A stretch of 64,000 nucleotides of DNA. Origin: Streptomyces morookaense (GTDB taxonomy: Bacteria > Actinomycetota > Actinomycetes > Streptomycetales > Streptomycetaceae). The DNA is taken from contig NZ_JABBXF010000016.1 in assembly GCF_013030945.1 (NCBI RefSeq), positions 124,001 to 188,000 on the forward strand, in the 5' to 3' direction. Position numbers and translations under genes: made by a program. The notes below the pieces were generated by a model, which did not search any database, was not told where the DNA came from, and saw nothing but the letters and a program-made list of their open reading frames with translations. Of the stretch, positions 24,555-32,505 are shown piece after piece; the first letter of the stretch is position 1; each line of letters starts with the position of its first letter.

Positions 24555-25478
24555 GTGAGCAAGGTCGAGGAGTTCGAGGAGCTGCGGCCGCTGCTGTTTT
24601 CGATCGCCTATCGGATTCTGAGCAGTGTGGGTGAGGCCGAGGACGCGGTGCAGGAGACGTGGCTGCGCTTCGACGCCTCGGCGACCGAGCCCACGTCGAC
24701 CAAGGCCTTTCTGTCGGCCACGGTGACGCGGATCTCGATCGACGTGCTGCGCTCCGCGCGGGTCCGGCGCGAGGAGTACGTGGGCCCGTGGTTCCCCGAG
24801 CCGCTGCTGAGCGATCCGTACCAGAATCCGGCGCGGTCGGCAGAGCTGGCCGACTCGGTGTCGGTGGCGGCGCTGCTGCTGCTGGAGCGGCTCAGCCCGC
24901 TGGAGCGGGCGGTGTTCGTGATGCGGGAGGTGTTCGCCTTCGGATTCGACGAGATCGCCGCGGCGGTGGGGCGTTCGGAGGCGGCATGCCGGCAGCTGCT
25001 CGTGCGCGCGCGGCGGCACATGGAGGCCGGGCGGCCACGGTTCGAGGCGGATCGGCAGGAGCGGCAGGAGCTGGCCACGCGGTTCTTCGACGCGCTGAAG
25101 GACGGCGACGTGGGCGGGCTGCAGGAACTGCTGGCCACCGACGTGCAGTTCGTCGGTGACGGCGGCGGCAAGGCCCCGCAACTGGCCAAGGCCCTCGTGG
25201 GCGCGGAGAACGTGGCCCGGGTACTGGGCACGGTCTTCCCCTGGCTCATCCGGATCGACGTGACGTACGAGCCGCACGAGGTGAACGGCCAGCCCGGCGC
25301 GATCTTCCGCGACCGGGACGGCAAGGTGCTCCACACCCTGGCCCTCGATGTGCTCGACGGGCAGATCCAGACCATCCGCGCCGTCATCAATCCCGACAAG
25401 CTCGGCCACATCGGCCCGGTTGCCGACGCCTGGGCCGTCGACCGCGAGCTGAAGCAGGCCCGGCGGCGCTCGAACTGA
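24555..25478 (+). CDS. sigJ: ECF41-family RNA polymerase sigma factor (SigJ-like)
   Basis: A 307-residue sigma factor. Sigma2 is at about 8-75 (LLFSIAYRILSSVGEAEDAVQETWL), the linker carries WFPEP (the ECF41 WLPEP motif), sigma4 is at 110-160, and a SnoaL-like C-terminal domain from about 175 holds the family marks DGGGK and NPDKL. ECF41 factors have no separate anti-sigma factor, as the C-terminal domain controls activity. GTG 24555 has GGAGGGG upstream. The neighbouring AhpD-like gene carries the matching promoter, so this is a self-contained switch. The gene symbol denotes a SigJ-like class, not proven orthology. Confidence 0.92.
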   Translation: MSKVEEFEELRPLLFSIAYRILSSVGEAEDAVQETWLRFDASATEPTSTKAFLSATVTRISIDVLRSARVRREEYVGPWFPEPLLSDPYQNPARSAELADSVSVAALLLLERLSPLERAVFVMREVFAFGFDEIAAAVGRSEAACRQLLVRARRHMEAGRPRFEADRQERQELATRFFDALKDGDVGGLQELLATDVQFVGDGGGKAPQLAKALVGAENVARVLGTVFPWLIRIDVTYEPHEVNGQPGAIFRDRDGKVLHTLALDVLDGQIQTIRAVINPDKLGHIGPVADAWAVDRELKQARRRSN

Positions 25479-25714
25479 CCCCGGGAGCGGGAGCGGGCCG
25501 ACCTCTCATCGGCACCCGCAGGGCGGCCTCGGCCGGTGAAGGGCCGTCGCCGGCCGGCGTCAACCACACATCGTGCGAGGCCACTTCGGCGGCCCGCACG
25601 TCCGCTACGTGAGCCTCCAGCCGTTCAGGTGCACAGGACGCCGAGTGCGGCCCGACCACATATGTCGGGCCGCATGTCGTGGCCTTCGACGGCCGGTCTT
25701 CGGAACGGTGCCGT
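25479..25714. terminator. convergent gap with terminator hairpin (stem 25646-25674)
   Basis: The 236 bp between the sigma gene and the convergent secreted-protein operon hold no credible gene. TGCGGCCCGAC (25646-25656) pairs with GTCGGGCCGCA (25664-25674) over a 7-base loop, an 11-bp stem able to end transcription from either side. Confidence 0.65.
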
Positions 25715-26080
25715 TCAGGAGCAGGCGACAAGGTCGCAGTCGAACCTCACCGCCAGTGCGGCAGGGGCTCCGTCAGGCTTGCTCCACGCCGTCCCCCTAC
25801 CGGTTCCCGGATCGGCCGCCACCGCGGCGATTTCCGTCGTGTTGCACTTGTCGTCCTGGAACAAGTGGGCTTTTTGATTGGTCGCGTTGGTGACCCTGAC
25901 GACCGCATAGGGGAATTTGATGCACTTCCCCGAGGGCGGGTTGAGCATCTCTCCCGTTCTGCTGACCGAGTTCTCGTAGATGAAGTGGCCGTTGGCCGCG
26001 TATGCCGGGGCTCCGCCCGACGTGGCGGTGAACAACGCTGCCACAGGCAGTGCGAACAGAACGCTCATGCGGCGCCTCAC
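25715..26080 (-). CDS. small secreted protein, unknown function
   Basis: A 121-residue protein with a signal peptide (RRRMSVLFALPVAALFTATS, cut near AYA at 31). The mature part holds three cysteines (GKCIKF, DKCNTT, FDCDLVAC gives two more) and a beta-rich pattern with VVRVTNATNQKAHLF. GTG 26080 is chosen because GGGAGGA lies 5 bp before it. ATG 26068 is the alternative. It is third in a run of three exported proteins. Its VVRVTN...F.DDKC pattern loosely resembles the two paralogues upstream. No known family seen. Confidence 0.72.
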   Translation of the reverse strand: MRRRMSVLFALPVAALFTATSGGAPAYAANGHFIYENSVSRTGEMLNPPSGKCIKFPYAVVRVTNATNQKAHLFQDDKCNTTEIAAVAADPGTGRGTAWSKPDGAPAALAVRFDCDLVACS

Positions 26081-26103
26081 GGAGTCCTCCCTTCTCACCG
26101 CGC

Positions 26104-26475
26104 TCACGTGTGCGTGATCTCGATTTCGGTGTGGCAGTTCGGGCTGGGGTCGATGTCTCCGGTGTGGAGAACCTCGCGGTTGCCGATGAAGGCGCTGGCC
26201 GCGAACTTCCGGACGTCGGAACAGGAACCGAGGTCGAAGCTCGCGGTGGCTCCTGACACCACGTGGCGCTGGTTTTGCAGCCGGATGACCGGGTCGCTGA
26301 AACGCGCGACGGCGAGATCGACCTCGTCCAGGCCGAAACCCGAGTGGTTGACGACATCCACCCTGTAGTTCTGCGCTGCTTCGGCCTGGTGGGCAGCCGA
26401 AGCCTGCGGGGCCGTTGCGACCGCCGCGGCGAGTGCCAGCGCGGCGGCGCAAACCGCCTCGGCCGCGCGCCTCAT
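26104..26475 (-). CDS. small secreted protein, paralogue of the gene at 26472-26915
   Basis: A 123-residue exported protein with signal peptide to about residue 28 (AAEAVCAAALALAAAVATA). The mature part NYRVDVVNHSGFGLDEVDLA aligns along its length with the next gene: NYxVxVxNxS, DEhxLAxxRxS, P.V...LxxQ, FDLGxCSDVxxFAxS, TGDIDxxPxxC. Two cysteines are shared (GSCSDV, PNCHTE). It overlaps the upstream paralogue by ATGA. Unknown function. A protein-coat, adhesion or inhibitor role is possible but not shown. Confidence 0.78.
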   Translation of the reverse strand: MRRAAEAVCAAALALAAAVATAPQASAAHQAEAAQNYRVDVVNHSGFGLDEVDLAVARFSDPVIRLQNQRHVVSGATASFDLGSCSDVRKFAASAFIGNREVLHTGDIDPSPNCHTEIEITHT

Positions 26476-26915
26476 CGGGCGTTCCGGTGCATCGCGAGTG
26501 CGCCCGTGTCCCGGATGGTGACGATGTCGTCGCAGCCGACGGGATCGGCGTCGACGTCGCCGGTGGTGAACTTGCGTTCCCCGCCCACGAGACCGCTCAC
26601 CGCGTACTGCTTGACGTCGGAGCACGGGCCGAGGTCGAAGATGACCACACTGGAGGCCGGCACATTGAACTGGTGGAGGATCTGAGTGACGGGTGTGCTG
26701 TTGCGCGTGAAGGCCAGGGCGATCTCGTCGAAGGCCTGGCTGGAGAAGTTGTCCACCTCGACCTGGTAGTTCTTCTCCTGGCGCATCGCCGCGCTCCGGG
26801 CCGTCGTCGACGCCGCTCTCGCCTCGGCCGCGTGCCCGGAAGCCTGGGTCGCCGTCAATACCGCGAGGCAGGCCACCATCACGGGCGCCGTCCGCTTGAA
26901 GGATGAAAAGCGCAT
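26472..26915 (-). CDS. small secreted protein, first of three in an operon
   Basis: A 147-residue exported protein with an N-terminal signal (MRFSSFKRTAPVMVACLAVL, cut near ASG or AAEA) and a mature domain with NYQVEVDNFSSQAFDEIALA, FDLGPCSDVKQYAVSG and TTGDVDADPVGCDDI. The two mature cysteines may form one disulfide. ATG 26915 follows GGGGGGAAGAC. It is a tandem paralogue of the next gene, so a local duplication took place. The leader has a small GGGCT/AGCCC hairpin at 26941-26955. Confidence 0.8.
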   Translation of the reverse strand: MRFSSFKRTAPVMVACLAVLTATQASGHAAEARAASTTARSAAMRQEKNYQVEVDNFSSQAFDEIALAFTRNSTPVTQILHQFNVPASSVVIFDLGPCSDVKQYAVSGLVGGERKFTTGDVDADPVGCDDIVTIRDTGALAMHRNAR

Positions 26916-27143
26916 GTCTTCCCCCCTTAAGAAGTAGATAGGGCTCCATAAGCCCCTCCACGACATGTAGTCACGCTATCGCTGGACATATCGGCGGACT
27001 AAGTACCCGATCGGGTGAATGGCCGGCAACCGGGACCCGCGGCACCGGGCGGGGTGAGTGCTCCGAAGCGGAACGCCTACCCTGGTGCGCGCCACGTCGC
27101 GACGCGACGAGGGCTGGGACGAGGGCGAGGAACGGAGCATGCG

Positions 27144-28706
27144 GTGACAGCGGGGGAGGCCAACGGCGGGGAGCTGGTCGGGCAGGTGCTCGGTGGGCGT
27201 TACCGGGTGACCGCGACGATCGGGCGCGGCGGTATGGGTGTGGTCGCCCGGGCGGTGGACGAGCTGCTCAACCGCGAAGTCGCCGTCAAGGTGCTGCGGG
27301 CCTACACCGACGCCTCCGCGCCCGAACTGGCCGATCTGCGGGCCCGCATGCAGCGGGAGGCGCAGGCCGCTGCCCGGATCCGGCACAGCGGTGTGGTCAC
27401 CGTGCACGACGTGGCCGAGGAACAGGGCCTGCCGGTCATCGTGATGGAGCTCGTCGACGGCCCCTCGCTCGACGACGTGCTCGCCGAGCGCGGCACGCTG
27501 GAGCCGCACGAGGCCGCGGCCATCGGCGCGAAGCTGATGGACGCGCTCGACGCCGCGCACCGGGCCGGTGTGCTGCACCGGGACGTCAAGCCCGGCAACG
27601 TGCTGCTGGAGCGCGGCGGCAGGGTCGTGCTGACCGATTTCGGCATCGCCGCCATGGACGCCTCCGGCGACGACGACGCCATGGCCAAGCTGACGCGCAG
27701 CGGCGAGATCGTCGGCTCCCTCGACTACCTGCCGCCGGAGCGGGCGCGGGGCAGGGAGCCCGGTCCCGCGTCCGACATCTGGTCGCTCGGCATGACGCTG
27801 TACGCGGCCGTGGAGGGCGCTTCGCCGTTCCGCCGCACGTCCGTGTGGTCCACGCTGACGGCGATCGTCCAGGAGCCGCTGCCCGAGCCCCGCCGGGCCG
27901 GGCCGCTCGCGCCGGTGCTGCAGGCGCTGACGGCGAAGGAGCCGGAGCAGCGGCCCACCGCCGATCAGGCGCGGCGGATGCTGGAGGAGGTCGCTGCGGG
28001 CAGGGCGACGAGCCCTACCCCATCGGCCCCGGTCCCCGGCGTTCCCCGCACCCCCACCGCCCTCTCGACCCCCGCGCCCGCCCCCGGCTTCGGCCCCCCG
28101 CCCGCCGCGGACCCCGGACCCGCGGCCGCCGGCCGCAACCGGCGGCGCACCCGTGTCGTGATCGCGGCCTCGACCGCCGCCGTCGTGCTCGCCGGCGGCG
28201 GCGTCACCTACGCCCTGACGGGCGGGCACGACGGTTCCGGAGCCGACGCGCTGCACGCGGTGCGTCACGGAGGCGCGTCCCCCTCCCCCAGCGGCGGCCG
28301 GGCATCGGCCCCGCCGTCCGCCGCCCCTTCGCAGCAGCCCGGCCCGGCGGCGAGCAGCGCGGCCCCGTCCGCGTCGCCCTCGCAGAACGCGCAGAACACA
28401 CAGAACCCGCAGACGGCGAAGCCGAGCCCGGTGTCGACGAGTTGCACCGGCTGGAGTCACGCGGACCCCAAGCCGGGCACCTACGGCTTCATGGCCGTCA
28501 GCAGCCACATACAGACCGGGCCGTACCAGATGTGTCCGTCCGTGACCCTGGCCAAATCCGGCACGAAGCTCTGGTACCACTGCTCCGTCGTCAACGCCTA
28601 TGGCAATACGTGGACCTGGGTCCGCGTGGCCGGCACGAACACCTCGGGCTGGATGTCGGACGACAACCTCACACGCCAGAACGGGCCGTCTGCTCCGCCC
28701 TGCTGA
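27144..28706 (+). CDS. membrane Ser/Thr protein kinase with extracellular SH3-like domain
   Basis: A 520-residue PknB-type receptor kinase. The kinase domain (about 16-275) shows GRGGMGVVARA (Gly loop), VAVKVLRA (Lys), HRDVKPGNVLL (catalytic loop), DFGIAAM (DFG) and PPERARG (P+1 region). A Pro/Ala linker leads to one membrane segment near 345-365 (VVIAASTAAVVLAGGG). The outside part ends in a Cys-containing SH3-like domain (WYHCSVVNAYGNTWTWVRV) after a Ser/Pro stalk. GTG 27144 after GGAACGGAG. The ligand is unknown. Its 3' end overlaps the MscS gene by 38 bp. Confidence 0.92.
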   Translation: MTAGEANGGELVGQVLGGRYRVTATIGRGGMGVVARAVDELLNREVAVKVLRAYTDASAPELADLRARMQREAQAAARIRHSGVVTVHDVAEEQGLPVIVMELVDGPSLDDVLAERGTLEPHEAAAIGAKLMDALDAAHRAGVLHRDVKPGNVLLERGGRVVLTDFGIAAMDASGDDDAMAKLTRSGEIVGSLDYLPPERARGREPGPASDIWSLGMTLYAAVEGASPFRRTSVWSTLTAIVQEPLPEPRRAGPLAPVLQALTAKEPEQRPTADQARRMLEEVAAGRATSPTPSAPVPGVPRTPTALSTPAPAPGFGPPPAADPGPAAAGRNRRRTRVVIAASTAAVVLAGGGVTYALTGGHDGSGADALHAVRHGGASPSPSGGRASAPPSAAPSQQPGPAASSAAPSASPSQNAQNTQNPQTAKPSPVSTSCTGWSHADPKPGTYGFMAVSSHIQTGPYQMCPSVTLAKSGTKLWYHCSVVNAYGNTWTWVRVAGTNTSGWMSDDNLTRQNGPSAPPC

Positions 28707-29739
28707 CAGGGACCGGCGGCACCAGCGAAACGGTCCGCTCCGGTGCGGGAACGCGGATGCCCTCGGCGCGGTAGCGCTGGTGCAGGCGCTTGATGAACTC
28801 GTGCTTGATGCGGTACTTGTCGCTGAACTCGCCCACACCGAGGATCACCGTGAAGCCGATCCGCGAGTCCCCGAAGGTGTGGAAGCGGACGGCCGGTTCA
28901 TGGTCGGGGACGGCGCCGGTGACGTCCTTCATCACGCCTTCGGCGACCTCGATGGTGATGCGCTCGACCTCTTCGAGGTCGCTGTCGTAGGCGACGCCCA
29001 CCTGAACGGTGACGGACAGCTTCTGCTCGGGCCGGCTGAAGTTGATCATATTCGTGCCGGCGAGCTTGCCGTTGGGGATGATGACGAGGTTCTTCGCCAG
29101 CTGCTCCACCACGGTGTTGCGCCAGTTGATGTCGACGACGTAGCCCTCTTCACCGCTGCTGAGGCGGATGTAGTCGCCGGGCTGGACGGTCTTCGACACG
29201 AGGATGTGCACTCCGGCGAAGAGGTTGGCCAGCGTGTCCTTCAACGCCAGTGCGATGGCCAGACCGCCCACACCCAGGGCGGTGAGCAGCGGGGCGATGG
29301 ATATGCCGAGCGTCTGCAGGACGATGAGGAAGCCCATCGCCAGCACCGCGATCCGCGTGATGTTGACGAATATCGTGGCCGATCCCGCCACGCCCGAGCG
29401 GGACTGTGCCACGGAGTGCACCAGCCCGCCGACGACGCGGGCCACGGTGAGGGTCACCGTGAAGATCACGACGACTTCCAGCACCTGATTGACGGTGTGT
29501 CCGACGGCCCGGTTCAGCGGCAGAGCCGCAGCACCCGCCGCGACACCGGCCGCCACCGCGGCCCACGGCACGGACGTGCGCAGCAGGTCCACGATGATGT
29601 CGTCCCCGTTCCACCGCGTCCTGCGGGCCCGTTCGGCGAGCCAGCGCAGGATCACCCGCAGGACGAGCGCCGCGGCCAGCCCCGCGGCCACCGCGATGCC
29701 GGCGACGACGGCGTCGTGCAGCGTCAGGGTCCGGTTCAC
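28669..29739 (-). CDS. small-conductance mechanosensitive channel (MscS family)
   Basis: A 356-residue membrane protein with four or five segments. The pore helix GVGGLAIALALKDTLANLFAG near 150 is followed by the beta domain motif VQPGDYIRLSS and the signature VIIPNGKLAGTNMINFSR near 215. Such channels release solutes on hypo-osmotic shock. Start is GTG 29739, where GGGGGAGG precedes it. A longer in-frame start exists but would add a charged tail before segment 1. Convergent with the kinase gene. Confidence 0.9.
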   Translation of the reverse strand: MNRTLTLHDAVVAGIAVAAGLAAALVLRVILRWLAERARRTRWNGDDIIVDLLRTSVPWAAVAAGVAAGAAALPLNRAVGHTVNQVLEVVVIFTVTLTVARVVGGLVHSVAQSRSGVAGSATIFVNITRIAVLAMGFLIVLQTLGISIAPLLTALGVGGLAIALALKDTLANLFAGVHILVSKTVQPGDYIRLSSGEEGYVVDINWRNTVVEQLAKNLVIIPNGKLAGTNMINFSRPEQKLSVTVQVGVAYDSDLEEVERITIEVAEGVMKDVTGAVPDHEPAVRFHTFGDSRIGFTVILGVGEFSDKYRIKHEFIKRLHQRYRAEGIRVPAPERTVSLVPPVPVSRAEQTARSGV

Positions 29740-30100
29740 CGGCCTCCCCCTGCCCGTATGCCGCGCCGAGCGGAACGGCTGCCCGCCGCTCGGAGCCCGG
29801 GTCTGCAACCGCGGTCGTCGAGGTAATGGTGCGTCACTTCCACCTGCCTGTCCCAGAGATCACGATCGCGCCGGGCCACGGGGGCGGGCCGGCGCGCGGA
29901 TGATCATCCTGCACCACGCCGGCCGGGGGTCGGGACGCAGGGGCCCTGCCGGCGGACGCAGCGCCGGCACCCCTCGTGATCGCCATGAACAGATCAAGGA
30001 TTCCCCAGGATCCGCCCCTTCCCCTTGTTGACCGTCCACCGACAAAACTACGGTCTGCGCAACCCGCCCACCGGGTCGATCCGCCTCAGGAGGAAGCACC
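29740..30100. other. 361-bp intergenic region, no gene seen
   Basis: This is the divergent promoter space for the MscS channel (minus) and the sedolisin (plus). An AGGAGG ribosome site for the sedolisin ends it at about 30088-30094. I see no credible coding frame, RNA gene or long repeat. Confidence 0.6.
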
Positions 30101-31360
30101 TTGAGCGACCGCATATCGGCACGCCACAGATCCCGTGCCCCCCGCCGCACCGTCCTCGCCGTCCTCGGAACCGCCGCGCTCGGCCTCTCCGGCCTGATGG
30201 CCTCGGCCCCGGCCGAGGCACAGGCCGCAACCGGTTCCTCGCACGGCGCCGCGTGGGTCCGCTCCTGCGCGCAGGCCACCACCCCGGGCGCCATGGCCTG
30301 CAACGCCCTGCGCGTGACCAACGCACGCCAGCACGTCAAGCCGCTCGGCGTCACCGCCGACGCCACTCCCTCCGGCTACGGTCCCGCCGACCTGCTCAGC
30401 GCCTACAACCTGCCGGCCGGCGGCGGCAGCGGGCAGACGATCGCCATCGTCGACGCCTACAACGACCCCAACGCCGAGTCGGACCTGGCCACCTACCGCA
30501 GCCAGTACGGGCTGCCCGCCTGCACCACGGCCAACGGGTGCTTCCGGAAGACCGACGAGCACGGCGGCACCAGCTACCCGCGCAACAGCACGGGCTGGGC
30601 CGGCGAGATCTCCCTCGACCTCGACATGGTCTCCGCGATCGCGCCCAACGCCCACATCATCCTCGTCGAGGCAAAGACCGCGAGCACGGCCGACCTGGGC
30701 ACGGCGGTCAACACCGCCGTCCGGCTCGGCGCGCAGTACGTCTCCAACAGCTACGGCGGCCCGGAGTCGGCCTCGGACGCCTCCTACGACGAGAGCTACT
30801 ACAACCACCCCGGCGTGGTCATCACCGCGTCCTCCGGGGACAGCGGCTACGGCGTCGAGTACCCGGCAGCCTCGCAGTACGTCACCGCAGTGGGCGGCAC
30901 CTCCCTCAAGCGCGACTCCAGCAGCCGCGGCTGGAACGAGAGCGTCTGGAACACCAGCTCCACCGAGGGCACCGGCTCCGGCTGCTCGGCCTACGACACC
31001 AAGCCGGCCTGGCAGACGGACGGCGGCTGCGCACAGCGCACGGTCGCCGACGTCGCCGCCGTCGCCGACCCCGCCACCGGTGTCGCCGTGTACCAGACCT
31101 ACGGCGGCTCCGGCTGGAGCGTCTACGGCGGCACCAGCGCCGCTTCGCCGATCATCGCGAGCGTGTACGCGGACGCCGGCACCCCGTCCGCCGGTTTGTA
31201 CCCGTCCTCGTTCCCCTACGCGCACACGGGCTCGCTCAACGACGTGACCAGCGGCTCGACCACCACGTGCTCCCCCTCCTACCTGTGCACCGCCGGGCCC
31301 GGCTTCGACGGCCCGACCGGGCTGGGGACGCCCAACGGCCTGGCCGCCTTCACCGGTTGA
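30101..31360 (+). CDS. secreted S53-family serine-carboxyl peptidase (sedolisin-like)
   Basis: A 419-residue exported protease. Signal peptide is at 1-42 (VLAVLGTAALGLSGLMASA). The sedolisin catalytic pair is GEISLDLDMV (Glu and Asp four apart, near 168-172), the oxyanion Asp is in ASSGDSG near 248, and the nucleophile is in GGTSAASP near 345. The large pro-domain of fungal members is absent, as in other short Streptomyces members. TTG 30101 start with a strong AGGAGG. It is expected to digest proteins outside the cell at low pH. Confidence 0.88.
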   Translation: MSDRISARHRSRAPRRTVLAVLGTAALGLSGLMASAPAEAQAATGSSHGAAWVRSCAQATTPGAMACNALRVTNARQHVKPLGVTADATPSGYGPADLLSAYNLPAGGGSGQTIAIVDAYNDPNAESDLATYRSQYGLPACTTANGCFRKTDEHGGTSYPRNSTGWAGEISLDLDMVSAIAPNAHIILVEAKTASTADLGTAVNTAVRLGAQYVSNSYGGPESASDASYDESYYNHPGVVITASSGDSGYGVEYPAASQYVTAVGGTSLKRDSSSRGWNESVWNTSSTEGTGSGCSAYDTKPAWQTDGGCAQRTVADVAAVADPATGVAVYQTYGGSGWSVYGGTSAASPIIASVYADAGTPSAGLYPSSFPYAHTGSLNDVTSGSTTTCSPSYLCTAGPGFDGPTGLGTPNGLAAFTG

Positions 31361-31369
31361 CACGACCGT

Positions 31370-31397
31370 GCCCGCCGTGCGGATTCGCACGGCGGGC
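31370..31397. terminator. bidirectional terminator hairpin
   Basis: GCCCGCCGTGCG (31370-31381) and CGCACGGCGGGC (31386-31397) form a perfect 12-bp stem with a 4-base loop between the convergent sedolisin and the next minus-strand gene. Confidence 0.8.
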
Positions 31398-31410
31398 CAC
31401 CGCAAGCACT

Positions 31411-32469
31411 TCAGGAACGCCCCGCTCCCAGCGCCCCCTTGAGCGCCTTGTCGCGGTAGGCGCAGAACACCTTCGCCGGGTTCTTGTAGTGACTCCACGG
31501 CACGGCGCCCACATGGCCGTCCACCAGCCGGAACTGGATCAGGGCCGCCTCGTGGCGGCCTGCCTTGGTGAGGAAGTACGCGAGCAGGTGCCGGACTTCG
31601 GCCAGCCGCGGATGGTCGGGGCGGGCCGCCGCCACGTCGGCCAGGGCGGCGTCGACGAGAGCGGTGACCTCCGGCCAGCCGTAGGCCTCGGCGGGCGCCT
31701 TGTCGTCGTGGGTCTCGTACCAGTTGAGGAGCGGGAACATGGTGAGCAGGCTGCCGGGGGGCGCCGTTGCAGCGGCCCGGGCCGCGAAGTCGCGGGAGAG
31801 CTCTTCGGAGCCGTGCCACTTGGCGTACCAGTAATTGAGGGCGCGCCAGTGCGCCTCGTAGTGGTACGGGGCACGGGACGTGACCTCGGCCCACAGCTCG
31901 TGCAGGGCGTCGTGCGGGGCACCCAGGCCCATGTACAGCGGGATCTGCAGCAGGTACGGGGTGGGGTCCTCGGGACGGGCCAGGGACGCGGCCCGCTCGA
32001 AGTCCTCGCGGGCCTCGCGCAGGACGCGGTGGAAGCCCGCGAACTGCTCGGCGGTGGTGTCCTCGGCCCAGCGCCCGCCACGGATCTCCCAGGCGACCCA
32101 CACCTTCGCGGTCGCATGGATCACGGCGGCGTCCGGGTCGTCGGGGTGCGCGGCCCGCCAGGCCTGCAGCCAGGTGTCGTCCTCGACCGCCCGTGCGGCC
32201 GCGGCTCCGACCAGGCAGGAGCGGCGCTCCCAGTCCGTGCCCGCGGCGGCGAGGGCCCGGGCGGCGGGCTCCCATGTGCCCTGGGCGAGGGCCGCGTTCA
32301 TGGCGTCCGCCTCGGGGTCCGCGGCGGCCCGGTCCGTGTTCTGGCGCTCCGGCGGCAGCAGGTCCGCGCCGGCGACGGCCGCTTCGCGCGCGAGTTTCGC
32401 GGCGCGCCGCCGGTTCCGCAGCCAGAAGAAGAGCATGGCGGCGAGGACGAGGATGGGGAAAATTCTCAC
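31411..32469 (-). CDS. TPR-like helical protein with N-terminal membrane anchor
   Basis: A 352-residue protein with one N-terminal hydrophobic segment (MRIFPILVLAAMLFFWL) then a basic stop (RNRRRAAK). The rest is alpha-helical repeats rich in Trp and Ala, with the motif PLYMGLGAPHDALHELW and a C-terminal KAGRHEAALIQFRLVDGHVG as in tetratricopeptide arrays. It probably lies on the inner membrane face. GTG 32469 start. It follows the M48 protease gene by 36 bp, so the two may act together. Function unknown. Confidence 0.75.
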   Translation of the reverse strand: MRIFPILVLAAMLFFWLRNRRRAAKLAREAAVAGADLLPPERQNTDRAAADPEADAMNAALAQGTWEPAARALAAAGTDWERRSCLVGAAAARAVEDDTWLQAWRAAHPDDPDAAVIHATAKVWVAWEIRGGRWAEDTTAEQFAGFHRVLREAREDFERAASLARPEDPTPYLLQIPLYMGLGAPHDALHELWAEVTSRAPYHYEAHWRALNYWYAKWHGSEELSRDFAARAAATAPPGSLLTMFPLLNWYETHDDKAPAEAYGWPEVTALVDAALADVAAARPDHPRLAEVRHLLAYFLTKAGRHEAALIQFRLVDGHVGAVPWSHYKNPAKVFCAYRDKALKGALGAGRS

Positions 32470-32505
32470 AGGTACGGTTTTCTACGGTTGTCGGGGATTT
32501 CGGAT

